DNA of 34,359 nt from Methanobrevibacter thaueri (GTDB taxonomy: Archaea > Methanobacteriota > Methanobacteria > Methanobacteriales > Methanobacteriaceae), in NCBI RefSeq assembly GCF_003111625.1, contig NZ_MZGS01000012.1:1-34359 (forward strand), read 5' to 3'. Below are positions 1 through 7,243 of this stretch, one piece after another (within the stretch, counting starts at the first letter, position 1; each line of letters starts with the position of its first letter). The translations under genes and the position numbers were made by a program. The notes below the pieces were generated by a model. The model searched no databases, was not told where the DNA came from, and saw only the letters and a list, made by a program, of their open reading frames with translations.

Positions 1-54
1 AAGTAATTTACTATTTTTTAACCATTAAAAACAAAATTAAAGAAAAATTAGAAC

Positions 55-78
55 GAATTTTCACCGAAGTGAAATTTC
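55..78. other. Stem-loop downstream of acidic surface protein gene
   Basis: A 10-bp stem with one A-A mismatch has arms at 55-64 and 69-78. On the minus strand the loop reads as a C(UUCG)G tetraloop, an unusually stable RNA cap. It lies about 75 bases beyond the stop codon of the leftward gene. A second perfect 8-bp inverted repeat, CTGTAAAA/TTTTACAG, lies at 81-88 and 116-123. Together they could form a 3'-end structure or belong to a small RNA; the sequence does not decide. Confidence 0.4.
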
Positions 79-127
79 AACTGTAAAAAATTTAAAATCA
101 AATAAGCCTATAAAATTTTACAGACTC

Positions 128-149
128 AAAAAAAAGAAAAAAAAGAAAA
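128..149 (-). terminator. Oligo-T terminator of the acidic surface protein gene
   Basis: Read on the minus strand, the bases just after the stop codon are TTTTC followed by two T-runs of eight. Archaeal RNA polymerase terminates on such oligo-T tracts. No strong hairpin is needed, and none sits immediately before this one. Confidence 0.5.
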
Positions 150-150
150 C

Positions 151-1038
151 TTAAAGGATTACCAAGACAACCAGAGCAACAATCAATATCAGAATGAGTA
201 TATTGTCCCACCATGAACCGTTGTCGCCGGGAGCATCCACACTGGTCACATTTGCTGTTGCATTTGTATCTGTGGAATTGCCCAATATTGGGCTGGCAAT
301 GTCATTTAAGCTTTTGAAACTATCATAAAAACCAATTGGTGAAAACTCATGTGCTGATGCACATCCCATGGCAAATGCGGTGCAATAGTAAATCTCTGGT
401 GTGAAGTTTTCAAAGCTTTCGCTCTCATTCCAGGTGTAGTTTGCACTTACGTTACCGAAATGGTTCAGATAGTAGATTATTAAGAATTTCAGATATGCTG
501 TTTCGTTTTCAGTTATGTTATAGTCCCCGAATGTTGATGTTATTGAATCAAAGATCTTCACATATGTCTGATAGCCTTCAAGGGTCTCGTTCAATGTGTA
601 TTTTGACGGGTCGTTGAGATAGACTTGGTATTCGTCGAGGAAATCCTGTGACTCTGTCCAGTTTTCATCTGTGACGTTTCCGTATTTTTCCAGGTAGAGA
701 AGGATTTTCATCTCAAGGAAATCATAGTCTGAGTATGAATCGTTGAAATCATCATCTTCATCGTCCTCATCATCCTCAGAATCATCATCATCTTCATCGT
801 CCTCATCATCAGATCCATCATCACCTTCATCATCCTCTTCGAACTCATCCTCAGAATCATCGTCACCTTCATCAGGATCATCATTAGGACCATCGTCTAA
901 ATCTTCATTCAATTTAAAGTCATCAGGACTATCGCTTATTGTGGAGTCGCTGTTGTCTGCTGCAGAAACCGCTCCCACAGCAACCATTAGAAGTATTAAA
1001 ATTATTGCAATTTTAAAAATATTTTTAAAATATTTCAA
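151..1038 (-). CDS. Secreted, highly acidic membrane-anchored protein
   Basis: Protein of about 295 residues that I cannot assign to a named family. Residues 1-27 are a signal peptide ending in VSA-A. Residues 30-105 are almost entirely Asp, Glu and Ser. The middle (about 105-255) has many NxS/T sequons and aromatic residues. The last 20 residues are a hydrophobic segment after GSWWDN, probably a C-terminal membrane anchor. The start is TTG at 1038: a complete AAGGAGGTGA at 1046-1055 lies 7 bases upstream and no ATG is available. It is probably exported and tethered to the outer membrane face, where the acidic arm could bind cations or span the pseudomurein wall (inference). The acidic tract contains a perfect DNA direct repeat. 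It is followed by an oligo-T tract. Its box A (TTTAAATA, 1077-1084) matches that of the next gene. Confidence 0.7.
   Translation of the reverse strand: MKYFKNIFKIAIILILLMVAVGAVSAADNSDSTISDSPDDFKLNEDLDDGPNDDPDEGDDDSEDEFEEDDEGDDGSDDEDDEDDDDSEDDEDDEDDDFNDSYSDYDFLEMKILLYLEKYGNVTDENWTESQDFLDEYQVYLNDPSKYTLNETLEGYQTYVKIFDSITSTFGDYNITENETAYLKFLIIYYLNHFGNVSANYTWNESESFENFTPEIYYCTAFAMGCASAHEFSPIGFYDSFKSLNDIASPILGNSTDTNATANVTSVDAPGDNGSWWDNILILILIVALVVLVIL
748..810. repeat. Perfect 27-bp direct repeat inside the acidic tract
   Basis: The 27 bases at 748-774 recur exactly at 784-810, a period of 36. They encode the Asp/Glu-rich arm in frame (12 codons per unit), so slippage or recombination would lengthen or shorten it without a frameshift. 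Confidence 0.8.
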
Positions 1039-1045
1039 TTACAAT

Positions 1046-1084
1046 TCACCTCCTTAAATAACTATTGGATGCGATAGTATTTAA
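1046..1084 (-). promoter_or_regulatory. Box A promoter and Shine-Dalgarno for acidic protein gene
   Basis: The minus strand reads TTTAAATACTATC at 1084-1072, an archaeal box A, then a short leader and AAGGAGGTGA at 1055-1046. This Shine-Dalgarno is fully complementary to the 16S rRNA tail and fixes the TTG start at 1038. Confidence 0.55.
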
Positions 1085-1091
1085 AGGAAAC

Positions 1092-1121
1092 TAAAAAAAA
1101 GAATGGGAATTAAATCCCATT
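1092..1121 (-). terminator. Hairpin terminator of the DUF1002 gene
   Basis: AATGGGA (1102-1108) pairs with TCCCATT (1115-1121). On the minus strand the hairpin is followed by CTTTTTTTT. The TAA stop codon (1110-1112) lies in the loop, so termination and the end of translation coincide. Confidence 0.7.
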
Positions 1122-1970
1122 GACAAAGGATTTAATCCAATTTATCAATCCATCAAGTGAAAATCCACCTGTTGAATTGCCGTCGTTTAAAAAGCCTTCA
1201 ACTTGGTCTTTATAGTAGTTCACATCACCTTGAACATTTTGAACTTGTTCAATACTGTCCGCTAAGTTCTCTATATCATAATTGGTTATGTTGATGTTGT
1301 TGTTTTGAACATAATTGTTAATGATATTCACAATAGTGTCGTGGTCTGTCACGTTATCGTTTGACACTTGCTCTTTTACGTCATCGACAAGCTGTGATAG
1401 GCTGTCTGCATCCACACCTGAGTTTTCGAGAATTTGTGATTCTGTGTAGATCTCATTGTTTGCAGCTTCTTTCACACTGTCAGGAATTTCTACATCAGTT
1501 GCCTGTTCATAGGCGTTCATTATTCCTGCAAGAGCGGATTCACCAGTAGCGGTTACAGGACTTGTCACGTAGACATGTCCACTTGTGATACCAGCGGATT
1601 TTAAGGCTGAAATATACATGTCACCGGTTATAGTTGTGATTTTGGATTTGTCAACACTTACCTGCAGATTGTCATTGTCGTTCAAATCAAGTAGTGCTGA
1701 TGAGTATATTTGGTTTGAGGAATAATATTTTCCAGTGATGCCGCCGGATATTTGGTTTACCTGATCGGCAGTGATCACTTTTGATTCAGCATCGTTTAAA
1801 TTAATGTTTGCTTGACTTGTGAAAAATGTATCAACAATTGATTTATAATTGCTGTTTGCATTTGTACTTTCACCATATGTTATTACAAGATTGGAATCTG
1901 TTGCAAATCCGGTTGGAATTAACATTCCCACAAGGATTAATGCTAATATTGCGATAGTAATTTTTTTCAT
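1110..1970 (-). CDS. Secreted DUF1002 (YpuA-like) protein
   Basis: A 286-residue protein with a signal peptide (MKK, then a hydrophobic core, ending near GFA-TDS) and a DUF1002 domain over most of the mature chain. The recognisable block is TGDMYISALKSAGITSG followed by VYVTSPVTATGESALAGI, characteristic of this family, which also occurs in Firmicutes (YpuA). The biochemical role of DUF1002 is unknown. The start is ATG 1970, because GAGGTGA at 1977-1983 lies 6 bases upstream; the in-frame GTG at 1979 falls inside that site. It is transcribed in the same direction as the acidic surface protein gene but has its own terminator and box A, so the two are probably separate units. A secreted location is inferred from the signal peptide and the absence of a C-terminal anchor. 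Confidence 0.8.
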   Translation of the reverse strand: MKKITIAILALILVGMLIPTGFATDSNLVITYGESTNANSNYKSIVDTFFTSQANINLNDAESKVITADQVNQISGGITGKYYSSNQIYSSALLDLNDNDNLQVSVDKSKITTITGDMYISALKSAGITSGHVYVTSPVTATGESALAGIMNAYEQATDVEIPDSVKEAANNEIYTESQILENSGVDADSLSQLVDDVKEQVSNDNVTDHDTIVNIINNYVQNNNINITNYDIENLADSIEQVQNVQGDVNYYKDQVEGFLNDGNSTGGFSLDGLINWIKSFVNGI

Positions 1971-2324
1971 TATTTTCACCTCACTAAATTCCTATCTTAA
2001 ATTAGTTGAGGTAGTATTTAAATGTTATAGTTTTTTGAAAATTTTTTAATGATTTCCATATATAAAAAAATATGTAAAAAATATACAATGATATGATTTT
2101 ATATTCTAAAAATTGTTCAACATTAACTTTTTAGAATTTGACTTATGGCCAAACCTGCAAAATATGGCATAATTTAATAGCTGCTTTTTTACTTTTACAT
2201 TATTGGCAATGTTTTCAAAATCAGCGATAATTATAAACTGCAATTTCTGTAGTTAATGGATGTTATTTTGGACAATAATCTAAATCATAATTTGTATATA
2301 TGTACAAAATACATAACATATAAC
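1971..2324. promoter_or_regulatory. Divergent promoter region with 10-bp inverted repeat
   Basis: This 354-base AT-rich gap serves the leftward DUF1002 gene and the rightward adhesin gene. Leftward box A candidates are TTTAAATA near 2015-2022, giving a leader of about 23 bases, and TTTATATATG near 2057-2068. Rightward candidates are ATTATAAAC near 2230-2238 and TTGTATATATG at 2292-2302; the latter would give an almost leaderless mRNA for the ATG at 2325. Between them lies a perfect inverted repeat, ATTCTAAAAA (2103-2112) and TTTTTAGAAT (2128-2137), a possible operator. I see no gene here. Confidence 0.45.
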
Positions 2325-5300
2325 ATGAAAGTTAGATATATGATAATAGTCGGTTTAATCCTAGCTATTTTGATGGTTGGGACGGTTAGCGCAACCGACC
2401 AACTTTCTGAAGACATTATTTCGGATGCGGATGATGCCACTTTACAGATTGAAGAAAATGACGTTTGTAAAAGTGGCGAGAATTCATTCAGAAATCTGAG
2501 TAATGAAATAGAAAGTGCAGGTGCGTCCCTAGGTTTAAATCAGGACTATGCCTTCAACAATGGAACTGACAACAAAAATGGAATTGTTATTGCTAAGGAC
2601 AATTTCATCCTAAATGGTAACGGCCAAACAATTGATGCAAAAAATCAATCAAGGATATTCAACATTACCGGAAACAACGTGACAATAAACAATTTATTTT
2701 TAATCAACGCTAATGCCGAAAAGGGCGGAGCAATCTATACCGCTAAATCATTAACATTAAACAATGTCACATTCATAAACAACCATGCAAGTAAAAACGG
2801 CGGTGCTCTAGCACTCTACGAAGATGCAATTATTAAGTGTAACAATTCCAAATTCATTGACAATTATGCCGGTGAAAGCGGATCATCAATTGCAGTTACG
2901 GCAGGAAAACTAAATCTTTACAATTCATACATGACCTCAAAAATAATTGCTAAAGCGGGTCAGGTCATGGGCACAGGTGCCCAATTGTATCTCGAAAACA
3001 TTACCTTTGCCAATACAACCGCCAGATATTCACCGGCAATATATCTTCTAGCTTCCAAGATCAGAATAATTGATTCCAAATTCATCAATCTAAAAGCTAA
3101 TATTACTGCAGGTGCAATGAGCCTTAGGGAAGGCGGTGAACTCTACATCAAGAATTGTGAATTCATAAACACCACCTCCTCCAGAAATGCCGGTGCCATC
3201 TATGCAGATATTACCGGTTATTATGCATATAATGAAGGCAATGTGACAATAATCGATTCCAAATTTGAGGATGCATCTTCTGAATTTGGCGGGTCATATG
3301 TCCAATTAGGCGGAAAGCTCTGGCTAAACAATACAAAATTCACAAACAATCATGCTACCATCAACGGTGGGGCAATTTACCTTTCATTTACAGAAACTGA
3401 AATCAACAATTGTACTTTTGAATCAAACGGTGTTGGCATAATTGAAGATTATCCAAGTTACGGTGGAGCAATATTCTCAGATATGTCCACATTAAATATA
3501 ACCGACTCCCAGTTTTTCAATAATGCTGCAAGTGCAGGAAATGCAATCTATGCATATGATACCTCCCTCAACATCAAAGGCTCAACATTCAAAAACAATG
3601 AAAATGCCGTTTTCAGTGTCTTTACCAAAAAATGCAATATAGATGCAAGCAATGTTTTCAATAACGACACTGTTTCAACCAACAATACATTCTATGCAAC
3701 AATAATGGTTGGAGAAGGCATGCAGTTGACCCTGGTTAACAATAGCATTAATGTTAATGTTATTCCTGCCAAATTCGATTTGCGTGACTGGGGATGGGCG
3801 TCATCAGTCAAAGACCAAGGATGGATGGGAGCATGCTGGACATTCGGAATGTCTTCAGCATTAGAATCAGTATTATTAAAAGCTGGAATCCCATTTAACG
3901 TTTCTATGAATAACATGAAAACTGTTATGAAATATTCCCCTTATGGGTCTATGGAAGTATTTGAAGGCGGAGCCAATTTGGCTTCTGCAGGATATTTATT
4001 GAGCTGGCTTGGAGCCATTCCATATGGTGCGGATACTTATGACGAGCTCGGTAAAATTACAATGCCAATCGTAACCGATCAAAACATTCATATTCAGGAT
4101 ATTATATTCATACCTAATAATGAAATCCCTAACGGTACACAAATGAAACTGGCAATCCTGAAATACGGGTCTCTGGATGTGTCCTTTTTCGGACAAGTTT
4201 CATTCGATGATGAAGCCCAGTATTATAATCCAAAAACCTATGCACAATATGCTGATATGCCTGAAACTGCAAACCATGAAGTGTCCATTATCGGATGGGA
4301 CGATAATTTCCCAAAAGAAAAATTCCTAATCACTCCTCCGGGCAATGGGGCATGGATTGTCAAAAACAGTTATGGTTCTGACTGGGGAGACAATGGAATC
4401 TTCTATGTTTCATATTATGACAAATCACTCCTGAAATATAATCCTGGCAAAGTCACTGATTACGCCGCCATACCTATAATTGAAAATACTGTACCATACA
4501 ATAAAAACTATCAATATGACATTACATGGCTTTCTAATTTTGAGAAAAGCAATGGAACTATAAGTTATATGAATGTCTTTGAATCATTGGACGATGACTT
4601 GATTGCCGGTGTTGGTACATACTTCAATGAGAGCAGCGTCAATTATAAAATTGAAATTTATGTCAATGATGAGTTAAAATTAACTCAAGAAGGCGTGTCC
4701 CCATATGTTGGTTATCACACTATCAAATTAGATAGTTACATACCAATCAAAAAAGGTGATGTCTTCAAAGTGGCAATGACATCAAATTGGGTGCCATACA
4801 CTCTCTTAGAAGATACTAGAGTGCATTATACTCAAAATATTTCATTTGTCTCTTTTGATGGAAAAACATGGAAAGATGCTTATGATTTAGGTTATATTGC
4901 TTGTTTAAAAGCCTATACTGTTGCGGATGATACTAAAATCATCGGCAACAAAAACATTGCGGTTGACTATGATGGCGGAAAATACTTCAGTGTAAAAGTT
5001 GTAACCAATGATGGGCACGCTATTGTGGATGCTATCGTCAAATTCAAAATCAACGGAGTTACAAAAACAGTAAAAACAGATAAAAACGGTATTGCTAAAA
5101 TAAAAATAACACAAGCTCCTAAAAAATACACAATAACAACCACATACAAAGGAAAAACCGTCAAAAACACAGTAACCGTAAAACAAGTGCTCAAATCCAC
5201 TAAAGTAAAAGTCAAAAAGACAGCTAAGAAATTTACCTTAAAAGCAACCCTCAAAATCAATGGTAAACTTGTAAAAGGCAAAACCATAAAATTCAAATTG

Positions 5301-5456
5301 AACGGTAAAACCTATAAGGTCAAAACCAACTCTAAAGGTGTTGCCAAAAAAACATTAAACAAAAAAGTTATCAAAAAACTTAAAAAAGGTAAAACCTACA
5401 CTGTCAAAGTGACCTACCTTAAAGACACAATAAAAACAACCGTTAAAAAATTGTAG
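2325..5456 (+). CDS. Adhesin-like surface protein with papain-type cysteine protease domain
   Basis: A 1043-residue exported protein. Residues 1-23 form a signal peptide ending in TVSA. About 70-470 is a right-handed beta-helix with repeated GGAIY/NGGAL and NNxTF motifs, as in methanogen adhesin-like and Pmp-like proteins. About 480-700 is a C1A papain peptidase with a complete active site: Gln498 (KDQG), Cys504 (GACWTFG), His651 (NHEVSIIGWDD) and Asn681 (KNSYGSDWG). About 725-860 resembles the lectin-like domain that often follows such proteases. About 870-1043 is Lys/Thr-rich Ig-like sequence, probably wall-binding. The reading frame could start at 2256, but ATG 2325 places the signal peptide correctly; there is no clear Shine-Dalgarno, so a near-leaderless mRNA is possible. 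Probable role: extracellular proteolysis or attachment to host or microbial surfaces (inference). Confidence 0.85.
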   Translation: MKVRYMIIVGLILAILMVGTVSATDQLSEDIISDADDATLQIEENDVCKSGENSFRNLSNEIESAGASLGLNQDYAFNNGTDNKNGIVIAKDNFILNGNGQTIDAKNQSRIFNITGNNVTINNLFLINANAEKGGAIYTAKSLTLNNVTFINNHASKNGGALALYEDAIIKCNNSKFIDNYAGESGSSIAVTAGKLNLYNSYMTSKIIAKAGQVMGTGAQLYLENITFANTTARYSPAIYLLASKIRIIDSKFINLKANITAGAMSLREGGELYIKNCEFINTTSSRNAGAIYADITGYYAYNEGNVTIIDSKFEDASSEFGGSYVQLGGKLWLNNTKFTNNHATINGGAIYLSFTETEINNCTFESNGVGIIEDYPSYGGAIFSDMSTLNITDSQFFNNAASAGNAIYAYDTSLNIKGSTFKNNENAVFSVFTKKCNIDASNVFNNDTVSTNNTFYATIMVGEGMQLTLVNNSINVNVIPAKFDLRDWGWASSVKDQGWMGACWTFGMSSALESVLLKAGIPFNVSMNNMKTVMKYSPYGSMEVFEGGANLASAGYLLSWLGAIPYGADTYDELGKITMPIVTDQNIHIQDIIFIPNNEIPNGTQMKLAILKYGSLDVSFFGQVSFDDEAQYYNPKTYAQYADMPETANHEVSIIGWDDNFPKEKFLITPPGNGAWIVKNSYGSDWGDNGIFYVSYYDKSLLKYNPGKVTDYAAIPIIENTVPYNKNYQYDITWLSNFEKSNGTISYMNVFESLDDDLIAGVGTYFNESSVNYKIEIYVNDELKLTQEGVSPYVGYHTIKLDSYIPIKKGDVFKVAMTSNWVPYTLLEDTRVHYTQNISFVSFDGKTWKDAYDLGYIACLKAYTVADDTKIIGNKNIAVDYDGGKYFSVKVVTNDGHAIVDAIVKFKINGVTKTVKTDKNGIAKIKITQAPKKYTITTTYKGKTVKNTVTVKQVLKSTKVKVKKTAKKFTLKATLKINGKLVKGKTIKFKLNGKTYKVKTNSKGVAKKTLNKKVIKKLKKGKTYTVKVTYLKDTIKTTVKKL

Positions 5457-5484
5457 ATGTTTTTCATCTACTTTTTCTTTTTTT
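5453..5484 (+). terminator. Hairpin terminator overlapping the adhesin stop codon
   Basis: GTAGATG (5453-5459), a TTTTT loop and CATCTAC (5465-5471) form a perfect 7-bp stem, followed by TTTTTCTTTTTTT. The stop codon TAG (5454-5456) is part of the stem. Confidence 0.8.
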
Positions 5485-5498
5485 AATAGCTGCAAATT

Positions 5499-6188
5499 TT
5501 AAAGGCCCAAAAATATAGTCATATAAATTAAAAAGTCAGTGGCGTAATGACAGATATATGAAACAAGAATATTCTTGGTTTTAATATATGCGAAAAACTC
5601 AAATATGGAACCTAATCCCTGAACGAAAATTGCAAAAATGAAAGTCTCCAAACTGAGTGAGTGTAAAGATGCGAAAAACACCATGGTTACAATCATTGAC
5701 AATACCACAGATAGCTTACGGTTTTCACTATACTTAAAGACCAATCTCAAAAAGAACATGAATGGGATGAATTTAAGAAATTCCTCAGTCATCAATGAAA
5801 ATATCAATGGAATGACCTCAAACATTGAGACTGTAGAATGTTCAACGAGATCTGCACCAGCTATCCCCACATTTTCCAATAAAGTTACCATGATTAATGC
5901 ATATGCAAGATACCCTACACAAAGGGCCAATGCCAGAGCGACATCCCTGAGTGAAGGCTTTTGAAATATGGCCTTATAATCCCATTTTAAAAAATACAGC
6001 ACGGGGAGAATGATAACAACACATGAAAGAAATATGATTACAATACTATCACTGGCAGAAAGAATCAGGCCAAGAATCATTGCAAACAATAAAACAATCC
6101 AACCCCATTTCGGAACATGAGGATTTTTCTTATAGAATGGGAAATCCTTATCCTTATTTTCAAAATTAAACCAAGAGATGTCTGACAT
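5499..6188 (-). CDS. CPBP/PrsW-like intramembrane protease
   Basis: A 229-residue protein with about seven hydrophobic segments, the first beginning near residue 28. The order of motifs matches the CPBP (Rce1/CAAX-protease) superfamily: a paired-glutamate motif TEEFLKFIPF, FFASLHS in a later helix and CHYATD near the C-terminus; these Glu and His residues would bind the catalytic metal. The first motif deviates from the usual EExxxR: there is no Arg, and a Lys lies three residues after the second Glu, more like the EExxK of PrsW proteases. Archaeal CPBP proteins are mostly uncharacterised. In bacteria they process prenylated or secreted peptides or give immunity to them. It converges on the adhesin gene with 42 bases between. 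No Shine-Dalgarno precedes the ATG, so initiation may be leaderless. Substrate unknown. Confidence 0.65.
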   Translation of the reverse strand: MSDISWFNFENKDKDFPFYKKNPHVPKWGWIVLLFAMILGLILSASDSIVIIFLSCVVIILPVLYFLKWDYKAIFQKPSLRDVALALALCVGYLAYALIMVTLLENVGIAGADLVEHSTVSMFEVIPLIFSLMTEEFLKFIPFMFFLRLVFKYSENRKLSVVLSMIVTMVFFASLHSLSLETFIFAIFVQGLGSIFEFFAYIKTKNILVSYICHYATDFLIYMTIFLGL

Positions 6189-6325
6189 AATAATTAATTA
6201 AGAAATGAATATTTATAAAATTTTTCAAAAAAAAGGTAATATTCCTTATATTTTAAGAAAAAAAGGAACTCCACTAAAATTAACATGGAAAATGAAAATT
6301 AAATGGGGAATTGGCTATTCGAAAA

Positions 6326-6736
6326 CTAGGATTCCTCAACATCACATGGTTTAACCCAATCCTCACCATCTACAAGAGTTTCAATTGCATCCACAATGCA
6401 ATGAGGATTCCATCCGACCACCGCATCTGATTTCTCTTCCAATTCTTTTAAGATGAATTCCATACCGAAAAAGCGAATTAAAAGTACTGGAACATTGAAT
6501 TCCTTAGATTTATTATACAATTCATCAAATATTTCCTGATTATTATGATACAGGCCAAACAACAATACGATTACATCAATCTCTTCAAACAATTCATCGG
6601 TTAAGTCATTGTCCTCTGTATTATACTCTTTATATAGGAAATCCTTCTGACTGTCGATTCTCTCCTTATAGAATCCGTACTGGTCATCGGGATCGATTCC
6701 CTTGGTTATAAGCAAATTGTAAACTCTTTCAGACAT
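6326..6736 (-). CDS. TIR-like (MTH538/DUF1863-type) domain protein
   Basis: A 136-residue protein with a single flavodoxin-like alpha/beta domain. The signs are YNLLITKGIDPDD at the N-terminus, a strand IDVIVLLFGLYHN, then VPVLLIRFFGME and a C-terminal VVGWNPHCIVDAIE. This pattern fits the MTH538 TIR-like family (DUF1863), related to ThsB-like TIR domains, as I remember it. Some TIR relatives make or degrade NAD-derived signals; whether this one does is unknown and I cannot identify a catalytic Glu with confidence. GGTGAT lies just upstream of the ATG. It stands alone, 110 bases downstream of trmO and 137 bases from the CPBP gene, with no sensor or effector gene of a known TIR defence system beside it. 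Confidence 0.5.
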   Translation of the reverse strand: MSERVYNLLITKGIDPDDQYGFYKERIDSQKDFLYKEYNTEDNDLTDELFEEIDVIVLLFGLYHNNQEIFDELYNKSKEFNVPVLLIRFFGMEFILKELEEKSDAVVGWNPHCIVDAIETLVDGEDWVKPCDVEES

Positions 6737-6846
6737 TATATCACCCTATTCTTGGATTGTTGAACTCAAGGCCCAACTACAAAAATTAACAATTGTTATA
6801 TTAATTTAATGACATATAAATATTTTGAAAAAAATGAAAATAAAAA

Positions 6847-7239
6847 TTAAAGGATATCCTTGATATCAAGCACCGGAGTGCCGTTCAGCATGTCAACCCC
6901 ATTGAACTTGATGACATTGCCGTTAATCTCAGTTATCCTGATTGTGGAAACTCCAATGGGATTTGGCCTGTTCGGCGCGTGAGTTGAAAACAATCCCTTG
7001 ATCGGACCGTTTCCCATGAATGGAACCCTTTGCTTGAATCCCTCTGACTTGTGGAAATGGAACAACACCATATACTCCTCACCAACCTCCATGCTGGACA
7101 TGCTTTCAAGATATTCCTCATTGATAATCATTTCAGCTTCCACATCCATGGATTCCCGTGTGGACTTCGGCATGTTCTTCACATCCTCAAATGGAGACTT
7201 TATATATCCAATCGGTTTAAAAACTATCTTCTCATCCAT
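6847..7239 (-). CDS. trmO: TrmO-family tRNA (t6A37) methyltransferase
   Basis: A 130-residue protein of the TrmO/TsaA (YaeB) family, which uses S-adenosylmethionine to N6-methylate t6A at position 37 of certain tRNAs. Family marks are FKPIGYIKSPF at the N-terminus, HAPNRPNPIGVS at 87-98 (SAM and tRNA site) and LNGTPVLDIKDIL at the C-terminus. Bacterial TrmO is about 230 residues. This protein ends right after the LDIK motif and so lacks the C-terminal domain, as other short archaeal members do. Its start lies 4 bases after the stop of the TPR-HIRAN gene, with AAGTGAT as Shine-Dalgarno overlapping that stop, so the two are translationally linked. Family assignment is firm; the tRNA substrate in this organism is inferred. 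Confidence 0.85.
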   Translation of the reverse strand: MDEKIVFKPIGYIKSPFEDVKNMPKSTRESMDVEAEMIINEEYLESMSSMEVGEEYMVLFHFHKSEGFKQRVPFMGNGPIKGLFSTHAPNRPNPIGVSTIRITEINGNVIKFNGVDMLNGTPVLDIKDIL

Positions 7240-7243
7240 AAAA

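Noticed and set aside
743-1057. Plus-strand frame encoding a long poly-serine protein
   Set aside because: It is the exact antisense of the Asp/Glu codons of the acidic surface protein, which has a signal peptide, Shine-Dalgarno and anchor; GAT/GAA antisense gives ATC/TTC or TCA/TCT repeats.
4905-5296. Two minus-strand frames of 93 and 109 residues
   Set aside because: They lie antisense to the Lys/Thr-rich C-terminus of the adhesin; the Phe/Val-rich composition is a by-product of AAA/ACA-type codons on the other strand.
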